Shown piece after piece: positions 36,240 to 47,282 of a DNA stretch of 64,000 bases. The DNA comes from Sordaria brevicollis (Eukaryota > Ascomycota > Sordariomycetes > Sordariales > Sordariaceae). The first letter of the stretch is position 1. Each line of letters begins with the position of its first letter. The DNA is taken from assembly GCA_033439795.1 (NCBI GenBank), contig JAUTDP010000008.1, positions 1-64,000 of the forward strand. Reading direction: 5' to 3'. Below the pieces are notes generated by a model. It was not told the origin of the DNA. It searched no databases and worked only from the letters and a program-made list of their open reading frames with translations. The translations under genes were made by a program, and so were the position numbers.

Positions 36240-38800
36240 GTATATTCGTCGCGGTAATACTATTTCGGTTTACTTTAATAAGGATTAAATTAATTTTAGA
36301 ACCCCGTTAATTTTATAACGTACTTCTACCCGCCCTAAGAAAAAGAGTTATACTCTAATCGAAATAGAGGAGGTTATTATTAATCTATTTAAAATTAAGA
36401 ATAAGGTTACTCTTAAAAGGAGAGTTGCGCCTAAGAAAAAAGCCGCGCCTAAGAAGAAAACCGCGTTTAAGAAGCCTATTATATTTAAAAAGCCTACCGC
36501 TATTAAAAAAAGGAAGGAAAAGGCCCGGGACCCTACTTTAAAATTAAAAGTCGAGATTAATAGTAACCTACTACCTTCCTCCCCCTTTAAAATAGCCGAT
36601 GAATTTATCGAAATCTTTAGCGGCATTAATAATATTTCCGACTTTAATAACGAGGATAAATAAAATTAAGAGTTCCCTATCCGCTTAATACCTATTAAAA
36701 ATACCCTTGATATTTTATTCGTTTATTTTAATAATAAGGATATCGATTTAATTTCGTTAATTAAATAAATTATAACCCTTCCTTCGATTATAAACCGGCG
36801 CTATAAGGCCGTAATCCCTACTGCGCTTATTTACCCGTTAATTATATAAATAGAATTTATAATTATTAAGTCCTATTTTATTAATTCCCGTAATAAACCT
36901 CTTATTATTCTAGATTGTAATATATATAAAGAAGTGGAAGTCGAATAAGAAAAGGGGAAACTCTATTTATAATATTTCGGTATTAATTTATTCGGCGAAA
37001 TTTTATTAATATAAAAAGGGTATATATAGGAGGTTATTAATAATAATATAGCCGTTAGTACGAAATTTTAAATTATATTATATAATATTATATATAATAC
37101 TATTATTTACAATAATAATAATAGGAATCGCGTTATAATTTATAATTATAGTATAGCGGGTAATTAATTTTTTAATAAATATATTAAATTCGATTATAAT
37201 TTTATTATAAAAGCGTACTTTCGTTATAACCGTTAATATAATATTTTTATTATTACTTTTAAATTTCGTTTAATTAAATTGTTTATTAATTTTATATAAT
37301 TATTAATACCTCCTACTCCCTTTATAATCGACCCGTTAATATTTATTCCTTCCTACGGCTTTATAAACCCGTTTGTAATTATATAAGCGGTTACTCTTAT
37401 TATTTAAATATTTCGAATTTCGTATATTCCTAGTAATAGTATTAAAGATAAAGGGATAGGTAAGCGGACTATAACGAATATTATATTAGAGGAGGTTATT
37501 AAAATAAAAAAAGAGGATAAAAAGGAAGAGGTGTATATTAATAAAAAACTACGTAGTTTAGCGTTTTAAAACCTTTACGATTTATAGAAGTATACGCTAA
37601 ATTTTAAATATAAAAATTATAATAAGGCTATTAAATATTAATTATATTATTTTATAAATAGGAGTAAAATTTATTACGACTTTTCCTTTATATAAATTAA
37701 TAAATAAATACGTATTATTTAATAATAGAAAGCTACGTTTATTAATTTATTAAGGGATATATTATAGGAAATAATTAATAAAGATACCGCTAACGAGGGT
37801 AGTAATAATAGTAATAGTAGCGTTAGCGTAATAAGGTTTCGAAAGCGTAATAAGGGTATTAATATTAACGTTATTAATAATATAAATAGCGGTAATAATA
37901 ATATTTATATAGAAATATTAAGCTTTTTATAAACGGCGTTAAAGGAATTTAAAAATCCCTTTTAATATAACGGGTAATATTTTTACCCTCCTCCTTACCT
38001 TTACCCGCTAATATTATTACTTTATATTTATAATTATTATTTCGCCCCCCCTCCTCTTCTTCTATTAATATATATAATTAATAATTCTATAGCTACTAAA
38101 TTTATTATTAATATTATATTTATAATTACCGCTAATATTAATTATTTCCCTCTAACGTTTCCTCTATTTAGTAGGGTAATAATTATCGAATTTATAAATA
38201 TTATATCTAAGTATTTTACAATTATATTTTATAGGGAGTTTATTAACCGCGTAATTTTAATAATAAGGCGCGCTACAGCTAATTTACTACCTTCGTTATA
38301 TATTAATATACGCGTACCTTTTATTTCTCTATCCGTAATATACTTAACGCTATTATTAATTATACCGCTTTTTATTACCGACGATAATAACGAAGCTATT
38401 AATAATATATACTTATTAGTATTATTATTACCGCTACCTCTTACGCCGCTTAGCCGTATTATAAAAGAATTTATTATAGAATTTTTTAAATCGTTCTACC
38501 GAATATATTATATTAAGCGTATATTAAAAGTAACGCTAATATATAGGGTATTAATAAAATTATAAAAGAAGTTATAATACCTATAATCGTTATACGATTT
38601 ATTAATATTAAGAAACTAATTAGTAAAGTAATATACAGTACTAGGGTTTTCTCCCGTATTATATTCTACCTTTAAAAATAGAATTAAGGATTTTTTTAAA
38701 GAGGAATATACTACGTTAATTATTTAAGCGAATTTTTATAGTATATTCTTTAATCCTATTATAATATATAATTAATTAATATAGCGTTTTAAATACCCAA
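36240..38800 (+). pseudogene. Decayed unidentified gene in the left half of the inverted-repeat element
   Basis: On the plus strand, frames with few stops other than RIP-type TAA/TAG can be followed. One stretch (about 36,340-36,660) is very Lys-rich (VAPKKKAAPKKK, FKKPTAIKKRKEK) and then acidic (DEFIEIFSGI). A second (about 37,440-38,760) runs through KLRSLAFQNLYDL-like, Asn/Ser-rich and Pro/Tyr-rich parts to KRILKVTLIYRVL (Q shown where RIP left TAA or TAG). I recognise no domain. The codon texture and position suggest an element-encoded protein or a captured host gene, not random AT-rich DNA. Confidence 0.5.
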
Positions 38801-39179
38801 TTTAACTACTTACTACGTATTATTAATACCGATACGATTACGCTCGAATATAAAGTAGTTAAAACCCTTACCTCTATAATTAGTAATATTATTATTAATA
38901 ATATTAATAATTACGATTAATAATATTTCGAATTAAATTATAGCGAAAGAGGGGGGTTTTTAATAATTTAATATTATTATATAAATAATTACTAACTTTA
39001 GCTCTAATATTAATTTTAATACTTTCTAGTATTTTAATACCTTTTTAAATATTCGATATTATAATATAATAAAACGTATATACACTCCCTCCCTCCTACT
39101 CTCCTTCCTACCTCCGCCTAATTATAGTACTTATCTCTCTATATTTTATTAATTCGGTAATATATATTTATTTATAATT

Positions 39180-40300
39180 TTTATTATTATCGATTCTATT
39201 TATTATTAATTTCGCGTTTTTATAATAGCTACGGATTTACAGTATACGTATATTTATATCGAACGCTACCTTCTTTAGAAAGTTTATAAAATTTACGTCC
39301 GGTATATTATTATTACCCTTATTACAATATATCCGTTTGAATTACCGCTTAAAATTATTAAAATATATTTTAATAGGGTTAAATTCGGGGGAATATAGCG
39401 GTAAATATTATAATAGAATACCCTTTTAAATATACGCTTATTAAAATTCGATTCGAGGATACTATTTAGCGTTATTTATTATTAAAATATTATTACGCTT
39501 GGGAAAAGGATTTATTTTTAATAATACCCTTTTTACTATCCAATTTTAAAATTTAATAGAGTCCGTTATATTCCGGAATATTAGTAAATCGAATATATTG
39601 TTAACGCTAATAACGGGGAGGAAATAATATTACCTACCCTTTTTAAACCGGTTAAAGACTATTGCAATAATACCTTTAAGCGCTTAATTAATACGACGAA
39701 CTTTATCCCTTCGATTTATATTAAATTTATTATAGAAAATGAATATTTTTATAATAAATAATAATATTTTATTAAATTAATTTATAATTAATATAGGGGA
39801 CTATTATATTATTTTTATATAGAGTCTTTTTTTCTTCTATTTATTTTATTATAAATACCTTCGTATAATCTCTTTCGAAATGTAAATATCGTATTCGTCG
39901 GTTAGGAAAGTATAAATCTCATCGAAATATAAATCGGGCTTTATAATAAGAAGTTCTATAACCTTTTATATATATTATTAATATAATATTTATTAAGCGG
40001 GCAATATTATTATATATATTTTAAGCGCTTATATTAGAAGTTTTTTAGTATTTTATAATATTTTAGCTAATATAATACATTTATTAATATCTATTAAATT
40101 TCGTTTATGCCTCTAAATAATTCTTATAAATATATTAGCCGCTATAGCGACCTTATTTGGGTATTCGCTATTTGCTAGTATTACGTTAATTAACGCCTTT
40201 TAATTAGTATTTAGGTAGCGAATTATATCGATTACAATCGAAAATTGAATAAAAGATAACGTAAATACTAAAGATTAATAAAAATAATATTACCGTATCG
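39180..40300 (-). pseudogene. Decayed Tc1/mariner-type (DDE_3) transposase
   Basis: Read on the minus strand from the right end inward, the motifs of fungal Tc1/IS630-type transposases appear in order. KPDLYFDEIYTFLTDEYDI (about 39,885-39,940) is the helix-turn-helix region seen in these proteins. FNINRRDK (about 39,700) is the first catalytic motif, with its Asp changed to Asn. NNILIINNA (about 39,465) is the second, again Asp to Asn. YLPLYSPEFNPIK (about 39,375) is the strongly conserved third motif, and the E after PI is now K. Each catalytic change is a G-to-A or C-to-T change, as RIP makes. TAA/TAG stops interrupt the frame. Confidence 0.82.
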
Positions 40301-40405
40301 ATATATCGATTTTTTATAGCAATTGTGGCTAGTTTTCGATGGTAGACGACCTGTTTTGGTTATATAAATGATGAAAAACGACCAAATGGCCAAAAAGTAT
40401 AGTTA

Positions 40406-40461
40406 TATGCGGTGTGCACACACCCCCTCACGCCAAGACTGTCAAGGTGTTTGAGTTCGGG
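40406..40461 (-). repeat. Right terminal inverted repeat
   Basis: A 56-bp arm matching the reverse complement of 35,995-36,050. It is followed by the direct-repeat copy AAAGTT at 40,462-40,467. Confidence 0.88.
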
Positions 40462-40610
40462 AAAGTTTGGTGGATTCCAGGGACGCTGCGTTGCGGCTTG
40501 GGGACGGGAAGGGTGGGGTCGGTTAGGACTCCCGTGGATCTTCGTTCTGAAGACGACGGGATGAAACGAACCGTAAATCAACGTCTCCGTGTAGCAAGCG
40601 GCATGGTCGT

Positions 40611-41117
40611 CTACTTGTTGGCACCGAAAGCATTGTCGAACTTGCGAATGGCTTCGGTAGCGCGAGCCTCATAAAAGGCTTTGCGTGCACATGCTTTCTG
40701 GTCGTTGTTGGTGGTACCTCTAGTGGTGTCGGTGTTGTCTTGGAACATGAAGCGAGCCTCGACGGTGCTGTCATCCAAGGAGTCTTGAGACTCGAACATG
40801 GCTAGGCGTTCGTCCTGGAGAGAGTGGTCGTCAAAGGGGACATTTACATCCTGAGAAGTCGAAGCAACAGATCCTGACTGGGACACGTTGGACCGTCCGA
40901 CAGTCCTGGTGCCGGTGGACATGGAGTCATTGTGGGCGGGAGCCTCTCGCTTGCTAATGAGAATAAAAATTTAGTTAAAGGATCTCGGGGTAGCTTTTGC
41001 TACGTCACGTTGCCCTTGTGCGTACTTGGAATCGCCCTTGTTGGAGGGAGCTTTGGGTTTTGTACCTCTAGTTGAGGTTAGAGGTTGGGATGTCGTACGG
41101 TCACGGTGAGAGGGCAT
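40611..41117 (-). CDS. Small hypothetical protein beside the inverted-repeat element
   Basis: Two exons (41117-41026 and 40953-40611) encode 144 residues. The 72-nt intron has donor GTACGC, an ACTAA branch and acceptor TTAG. The protein is hydrophilic and Ser/Thr-rich, with a basic start (MPSHRDRTTSQPLTS) and a C-terminal half likely to be helical (KACARKAFYEARATEAIRKFDNAF). No domain is recognised and there is no signal peptide or membrane segment. The TAGAGGTAC motif found elsewhere in noncoding DNA occurs twice inside its exons, both times in the same reading frame, giving TRGT. The stop lies only 150 bases from the element's right end. Confidence 0.6.
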
Positions 41118-44100
41118 GGTGATCGGAGGAATGCTTCAAAGTAGTGGAGTGGCGGCCGAGAAGGTATAGAAGAAGGACTCTAACTCAGGTATATAGGTTG
41201 GGAAGATATGCGAGAGTTGGCGGTCAGTTGCTGCTTCGTTGCTATGAGAGAAGGGGGGTGCCGGGCTATATATATAGGAAAAGGGAATGAGAATACGGGC
41301 TGTCGGCATGATGGAGTTTTCGCTTGAGAGGTCATTATAGAAAAACCAATGAGGCAGTGGTAGGAGTTTTCTTGTGCCAGTGCCATGAAAGGTCATGTTC
41401 GAAGTAGGTTGTCATTCCACTTTTCCCTCTTGGTGAAGAAGCTTGCCGGCGAGCGAGAGCGCCGAGGACGGAATCACGACGAATGACAATCAAAGGGTCC
41501 AAATCCCAGCCATTGCGTCTCCTGTGCTGCAGTTAGTCTCCTTTACAAGGTGTTTGGCTTGGCGGGAGTGTCCCGAATTATTTTTTGTAAAAAGTGAAAG
41601 TGTCGCCTACCCACAAACTGCGCTCAGGCTATTCGCGTGCACATGTCTCTATGCGCCCACGTTACGTGCCGTACTAGTTGTACGTCACGCTCTAATCCAG
41701 ACAGTTTCATTATGTAGATCAGAAAACCAGGCTTGATGGTTGAATGTAATCAAAACACGTGCCTTTACTATCTCTTCGCATATTGCATTGGCCGTAGTTG
41801 GTACTAGACGGAGCATCCACTGGAGATCTGAACGCTACGATGCCATTCCCAGGCTCGCCCATGCAGGGTACACAGGTCAGTAGGTAGGTGAGGTTGAGAA
41901 AAGTCCCGCCAATATGGCCTCGCGGCCTCGATGTTGGGCGGAAAGATGACAAGGAAGAGAGCCTTTGCAAAAGACTGGTGTTTGGGCTGACCAAGGCCAA
42001 AGTTGACGGCTTCCACTTTGGGAGGCCACATTCGATTGATTCGAAGTTTCCCGGGTTGAGTGAACTCATACTGTGAACCGCAGAGCCTCAGCACTGGTGG
42101 TGCGCGCACCAGAATGCAGTAAGACATTACGTAGGTAGCGGTGCGCGAACCACTTCGGGTCCCATCCTCGAGTCACATAGGAAAGCCCGCCAATAGGGAG
42201 CCAATAGGGAGCCGTTGCCCCTTGGCCAGCGAAGCAACCTTTACTATAGCTTGGTTCGCCAAGGTGATCACTCCCTTAAGGCTCAAGCTGCTCTTCTTCT
42301 CTATCCTTTTTTTTTCCGCCAATCCTCCTTGGGCTTCTTCACCAGCACGGAGGGTTAGGTATTCGCGCCTCGCTTATACGTACTGGAAACTGGTATTTAC
42401 AAGAAATACGTGCCTGTATCCAGGCACAATTCGCCACGCAAATTGCATACCTCTATCGAGGTACCTTCTGTCCGTACTGGCACTTGGCGAACCACTTTTC
42501 AGCAGGCAGGGCACCAAGAATAAGGCAACCTTGCTGGGCTGAGTTCCCATCTTGCGGTACGTACCAGGATGGTGTTGGGCGCCTTCTGGAGCTTTTGGGC
42601 GCCTTCTGTTCCCAACAAAAGTCTCACCACATCCAACAAAGAATCGCTTGCAACTTTCTCCTTGACTTCATCCTCTTGTTAACTCTAGCAAGCGTTGTGT
42701 CTGCTAGCTGTGATGATATGCGTTCCGCGCCCATATCGCAGTCTGACAGTTGTGTCTGCTAGCTGTGATGATATGGGTTCCGCGCCCGTATTGCAGTCTG
42801 ACACCAGGGCAGCCAAAGCTCAATGTTCCAATCCCAGCGGCAGGTATGCGATTCACCTTTCCACGCTGAATAGGTAGCAACGCTAACAGCACAATTACCT
42901 CTAATAACCCTTCAGTTGATGGGATATTTTATGACAAGGCAGGCCATCGGCCGGCGAATCGCAACCGGCACCCTTCGATGCCTAGGACTGAGGCCAACTG
43001 ATACCCAAGGAGGGTGCTGGCATCGGATGAGCGTCCATCCTAACGACGGTATCGTTTTGCCTGGCATGGGTCGACACAAAGATGTGCGGAGCGACATCAA
43101 CCTCGGTCCTGGGTCTAGGCACGCAACATGATGCGTTTCGGGGTTCAGCCTCGATATCATGAAACGTTCGCAAACCGAGTCATGGAGAGACTGAGTGCTC
43201 AACCTGGATCCCCAACACACGAAGCAAACACTGCCAACCTTTACCGTCGTGGACAGTTACCAACCCACGATGTTGAACCATTTGCAACGAGAGTCCGAAG
43301 CTCGCCAGCATCGGTACCAAGCCCCTCCGAAGCCCATATGTGTCGAAGGGCATGCGCACAGGGGCACCCTATGGACCACCCAGGGCAGTTCTCGGCGTTG
43401 AGACTATGAGAGAGAACCAATGCTCCAATGTTTTTGGGACATGGGCGGAGTGTCTCACTCGACAGTCTCGGAAACCTGGCCGCTACGAAAGTTTGTCGAC
43501 TTGACCTTTGCGTCTGCGCTGCGCGCACACCTCGAGGAGTGGCGATCGATCGATAGACGCCTAGGCTCCTCCCATGGTCGCCGAGAAACTCGCTGATATG
43601 ACCGTTCCTTCACTGATAAACGAGCTCTCACGGAAAACCCCAACCCGGTTTACCAACAATAAATGCCCCGATCTTCCCAACCAGTTCGAAGCTATTGCCG
43701 GATCATCATGCACCACGACTGTCGGTCGACGGCAATGACGATGAAACCGATATGACCGAGAGCCACGAAGCTTTGTGCATGACCGCAAGGACCACCTGAA
43801 AACCTGTCGCAGCATCTCGGCCATGCTTCTTCCGATCTATCACCACTCGGCATCCACCCATCAACCTGACCACGCTACCACTCCGATTCCGAACCAGCAT
43901 CGCCATAGGTCCTTCTCCGCCTTCTGAGCCGCCTCCTCCGCATCGCCTCTTCGCCAGAGGTAGACCGGACCCTACCCAAACACCCGCAACCACACAAGAC
44001 CTCGCAACGCAACATGCCATAGGAAGTGGCACGAAGAAGATCCAAACTGGGAAAGTCGCCGTAAGCAGTGATACCCCAAGAGCCGGTGATTCCTCAGGGC

Positions 44101-45560
44101 GGAGGTGGTATCGCCTCCCCAGGTCCCCAACCTCTTCAATGCATGCCTGCTGTCATGCGCTCCTTCTGCTCGCCCTCCAGAAACGAATCTCTCGAAAGCC
44201 ACAAACTACCGTCCGATTTGGGTATGCAGGAGGCGTCAAATCCAACAACCGTCGGAGGATCCCTGTTTCCTCCATGTCTGGCCTCGGCGTCATGGTTGGC
44301 GCATAGCTGCTGCGAATATCTCTCCGATGAGATGGTGCTGTACCTAGGGAGATGTTATCATCTCCTCGCGCAGATGGGGGTGGTGTGGAGGTCTTGGGCG
44401 TCGATACAGACGGACGGGTGAAGGTTCAGCTAGGTACGTATGGCCGTGTACGATGCCTGAAGCCCAGGTGTACGACAGACAGAGCGTCATATCTTGGCCG
44501 TGCGCACATACGGCAAGAACCAGTCATTGTCGGATCTGGAGTTCGCACAGTCGGAAAAATCCATGAAGAATCTCGAATAACGCAGTCTGGACGAAACCGA
44601 GACGACCGGATGAGGCCTTCTTCCATCCTGCCATGGTCCATGTGTTGGAGGATGTACCGGCTGTTCATGCAGATTTCGCCAACTGTTCATCCCGGAGATC
44701 GGCCCACGGTGACTTTTTTTCCCGCATGGAGCGGAAGTTGGAATTCGCAACGAGGTGCAAGATATCCAATGATGATATCATGACTGGAGTTGGTTGGAAA
44801 TATGGTGACGGTTAGAGCAGCCCACTGTGTTTTCAGGTCCGGAAGTCTGCAGTTGGCTCATGGCTGGGTTGTGGTTGGCTTGATCACAGAAGTACGACAT
44901 GGAGCGGACGTGACTCAGGTGCCCGACTGGATGAAAGAATGGATGGATTCGCCAGGTTTTGTTGTCTTGAATAATAGGTACGGGAGATCATGGGCGGATG
45001 TAGGTAGGTACTAGGTACACTCGAGAGGATGCCCTGGTTGTCGTTTCGACGAAAGAGCGACACGGACGCGACAACCCCTACTGGTACCTCTCACGTCTCT
45101 GATTCGGGAGTCCTCCCTCTCCACCGGCTCGAGGAGTTCTGAACGCGGAGATTAAGCTCAGAGGGCTTCCATTGCCCGGCTAAATTCGATGATGGCGCGT
45201 CGCAATAGCGAGTGAAGACGCCGAACTCCGAAGTCGAGTTGTGCTGGGTCACGGCGTTGCGTCTCACATTTCGATTGACGACTGAAGACACTGCTCAAAC
45301 GTCCAGTGGCGGTCGAAAGAAGAGAGGAGAAGAAGGCCGGTTATGGTGGGAAATGACTTTGAATCCAGAGCAGAGAGCATTCCAGCGATATTGCGCCTTT
45401 TTTAACCGGTAAACACGCCCGAATGTTTCGTCATGTTGAGGTTGTGTCGCGATGGTGTGTCTCGTCCAAGCTTCCCGAGTCTTGGAGATCAGACCTAGAC
45501 TGAAGCTCAAATTTTTTCCCTTCATCAGCAAGGATTTTTCTTACTTCTACTAATCTAATT
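41118..45560. other. Long intergenic region (4.4 kb)
   Basis: Normal base composition, no supported gene. It contains a 55-bp tandem duplication (42,695-42,801) and TACCTCTA motifs at 42,448-42,455 and 42,896-42,903. Open frames of 60-145 codons on both strands between 42.9 and 45.0 kb overlap each other and show no motif. It may hold lineage-specific or noncoding genes that cannot be supported from sequence alone. Confidence 0.5.
42695..42801. repeat. 55-bp tandem duplication
   Basis: TTGTGTCTGCTAGCTGTGAT and the following 35 bases occur twice head to tail (period 55; starts at 42,695 and 42,750) with only a few differences (GCGTTCC/GGGTTCC, CCATATCG/CCGTATTG). Confidence 0.9.
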
Positions 45561-45644
45561 GGGCAATTGGTCTAGTGGTATGATTTCCGCTTCGCATAAA
45601 CTTTGCTTTGTGGAAGGTCGCGGGTTCAATTCCCGTATTGTCCA
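45561..45644 (+). tRNA. tRNA-Ala(CGC), intron-containing
   Basis: Acceptor arms GGGCAAT and ATTGTCC pair with a G3-U70 wobble pair, and the discriminator is A73; G3-U70 is the main identity element of alanine tRNAs. The D arm is GTCTAGTGGTATGAT, the anticodon stem TCCGC/GTGGA, and the loop TTCGCA followed by a 12-nt intron and T38, giving anticodon CGC. The T arm GCGGG-TTCAATT-CCCGT is canonical. T-runs follow within 20 bases. Confidence 0.9.
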
Positions 45645-46053
45645 TCGATTACTTTATTTTTGTACTCCTTTTTTCGCCATCGTATTGCATCGTCCTCCTT
45701 TCTCTTTGCTTGATCTTTCTCGGGGTCTATCGTAGATGGGATAATGTAAGCAGTCATATCGTCGTTCGTTCATGATCGTTCTTTTTTTGCATTCCCGGTT
45801 ATCCTAAGGAGAGCTGATACGATTACATAGACGTTAACCGCCAAAAGTCGCTAGAACGCGGGGAAGCGTGAACTTGCCCAACCCATCACCACTATTTTCG
45901 TCACGAAACATCATTAACCCTTCCCTCCAATCATCCACCCACCCCAGCTATAACTTCCAACCACCTTCCTAAACTTACTCAAACCGGAATTTCTCACCTA
46001 CCATAAACCTAACCTCAACCTCCCCTTTACTAAAACGACGGGACTTACCGACA
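45645..46053. other. Spacer and promoter of the Atl1-like gene
   Basis: The Pol III terminator T-runs of the tRNA lie at the left; the right part is a C/A-rich leader before the ATG at 46,054. No other feature is seen. Confidence 0.5.
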
Positions 46054-46887
46054 ATGGCCCGCTCCGAAGAAGCCCAAGCCTTCTTCCACGCCGTCTACTC
46101 CGCCGTGCAAGAGATCCCCCACGGCAAAGTCACCAGCTACGGCCACATTGCGAAGCTTGTGGGCACTCGTACGTGTCACATCCCAAGTCCTCCCCAGTCC
46201 TCCCGCTCACTTCCCTTCCAAGTCCTCCCACTCACTTCCCTTCCAAGTCCTCCCACTCACTTCCCTCCCAAGTCCTCCCACGCACCTCCCTTCCCCCACC
46301 CTTCCCCAGACACACTTCCCATCATCCCCTGACGATCATCACTCTCCCCTCTCCCCCCGTCCATTTCCGTGGTGCACAACGAAGTACGTTGTGGAGATGC
46401 TAACACAAGCCACGAGGACAGCCCAACGACCCAGACAAGTAGGCGTCTGCCTCAAACACCTCCCCGTTGACCCGTCGGCGAGGTTTAATCATGAGAATGT
46501 ACCGTGGCAGAGGGTGATTAATGCCAAGGGGGTTATTTCTCCTAGGTATGTTGCATGTCACATTTGCCTGGGTTGGCAGGTTGGATGTTGGTTTTGTTTA
46601 TCGAAGAAATTAAGCTGGATGGAGGGAGGGAAGGACTATTTGTGGATTGTAGTGGTGAGAGAGCAGAAGCTGACTAGAGGTGTGCATCAAGATCTCAACC
46701 GGAGGGATCACGTAGCCAGGCGGCGGCGTTGGAGGCTGAAGGTGTAGTTGTTACGACGGGGGCGTTGGGGGAGCTGATGGTGGACTTTGCTGAGTATGGA
46801 TGGTTTCCGAGGCGGTTGCCGTCTGAGGAAGGGGATGAGTTTGATTCAGGGGATAGCGAGGAAGGGGATAGTGATGAGGAGCCATGA
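46054..46887 (+). CDS. atl1: Alkyltransferase-like DNA-repair protein (Atl1 type)
   Basis: Three exons (46054-46168, 46422-46545, 46692-46887) encode 144 residues. Introns of 253 and 146 nt have donors GTACGT and GTATGT. The fold is the DNA-binding domain of O6-alkylguanine methyltransferase: FFHAVYSAVQEIPHGKVTSYGHIAKLVGTP, then RQVGVCLKHL with the arginine finger (Arg43), and NVPWQRVINAKG. The catalytic Cys of the methyltransferase PCHRV motif is Trp67, as in fission-yeast Atl1. Atl1 proteins bind and flip O6-alkylguanine without repairing it and hand the lesion to nucleotide excision repair. The C-terminus adds an acidic tail (EEGDEFDSGDSEEGDSDEEP). The large first intron is made of 25-bp repeats. 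The gene is convergent with the histidine phosphatase gene. Confidence 0.9.
46184..46295. repeat. 25-bp tandem repeats filling intron 1 of atl1
   Basis: AAGTCCTCCCACTCACTTCC plus CTTCC recurs three to four times with small changes. It makes this intron about three times longer than the typical intron in the window. Confidence 0.85.
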
Positions 46888-47282
46888 GAGACATCACCAA
46901 GGATACGAAAGAGCATGGTCACAATCATAGCAAGCAGGCGTCACGGTTACGGAAGACAATCAGTGAATATAAAGATCAAGTGTCATTGATAGCTATTCTG
47001 CAGTGCACCGAAGCGACAATGACTTCGCATATTCCAGCGAGCCTCGAGTGATGCCAATGAAGATAACCTGTCTTTGCAATATGTTAGCAACAGAGCTCGC
47101 ATCAAATGAATGACAACATAAACAAGTGTGATGATGCTTTCTCAGATAGCGGTTGGACAAGTTTTTCCACATAGTATTTCGGTACAGGTCTGTGAACATT
47201 GTTTTTCTCATCATAAAAAGCGGAGGTGGGATGGTGCAAATGCATGAAAGAGGGAAAGGAACATACCAATTGGTGACACTGA
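46888..47282. other. Convergent spacer between atl1 and the phosphatase gene
   Basis: 395 bases holding the two 3' untranslated regions; no other gene is seen. Confidence 0.55.

Larger units (their letters stand above)
35995..40461. mobile_element. 4.47 kb element with 56-bp terminal inverted repeats and a RIP-mutated interior
   Basis: The first 56 bases (35,995-36,050; CCCGGACTCAAACACC ... GCACACCGCATA) recur in reverse complement at 40,406-40,461 with about two mismatches. Directly outside the repeats lies AAAGTT on both sides in direct orientation (35,989-35,994 and 40,462-40,467), as expected for a target-site duplication. The repeats keep a normal GC content and CpA/TpG, whereas the interior (36,051-40,405) is saturated with RIP changes. 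The interior holds two decayed genes that point toward each other, one from each end. Superfamily is uncertain because 6 bp is not the TA duplication of Tc1/mariner. Confidence 0.78.

Noticed and set aside
42695..42801. Possible CRISPR-like repeat
   Set aside because: Only two direct copies with no spacers, in a eukaryotic sequence.
42900..45000. Several plus- and minus-strand open frames of 60-145 codons
   Set aside because: They overlap one another, show no family motif and have no consistent intron structure.
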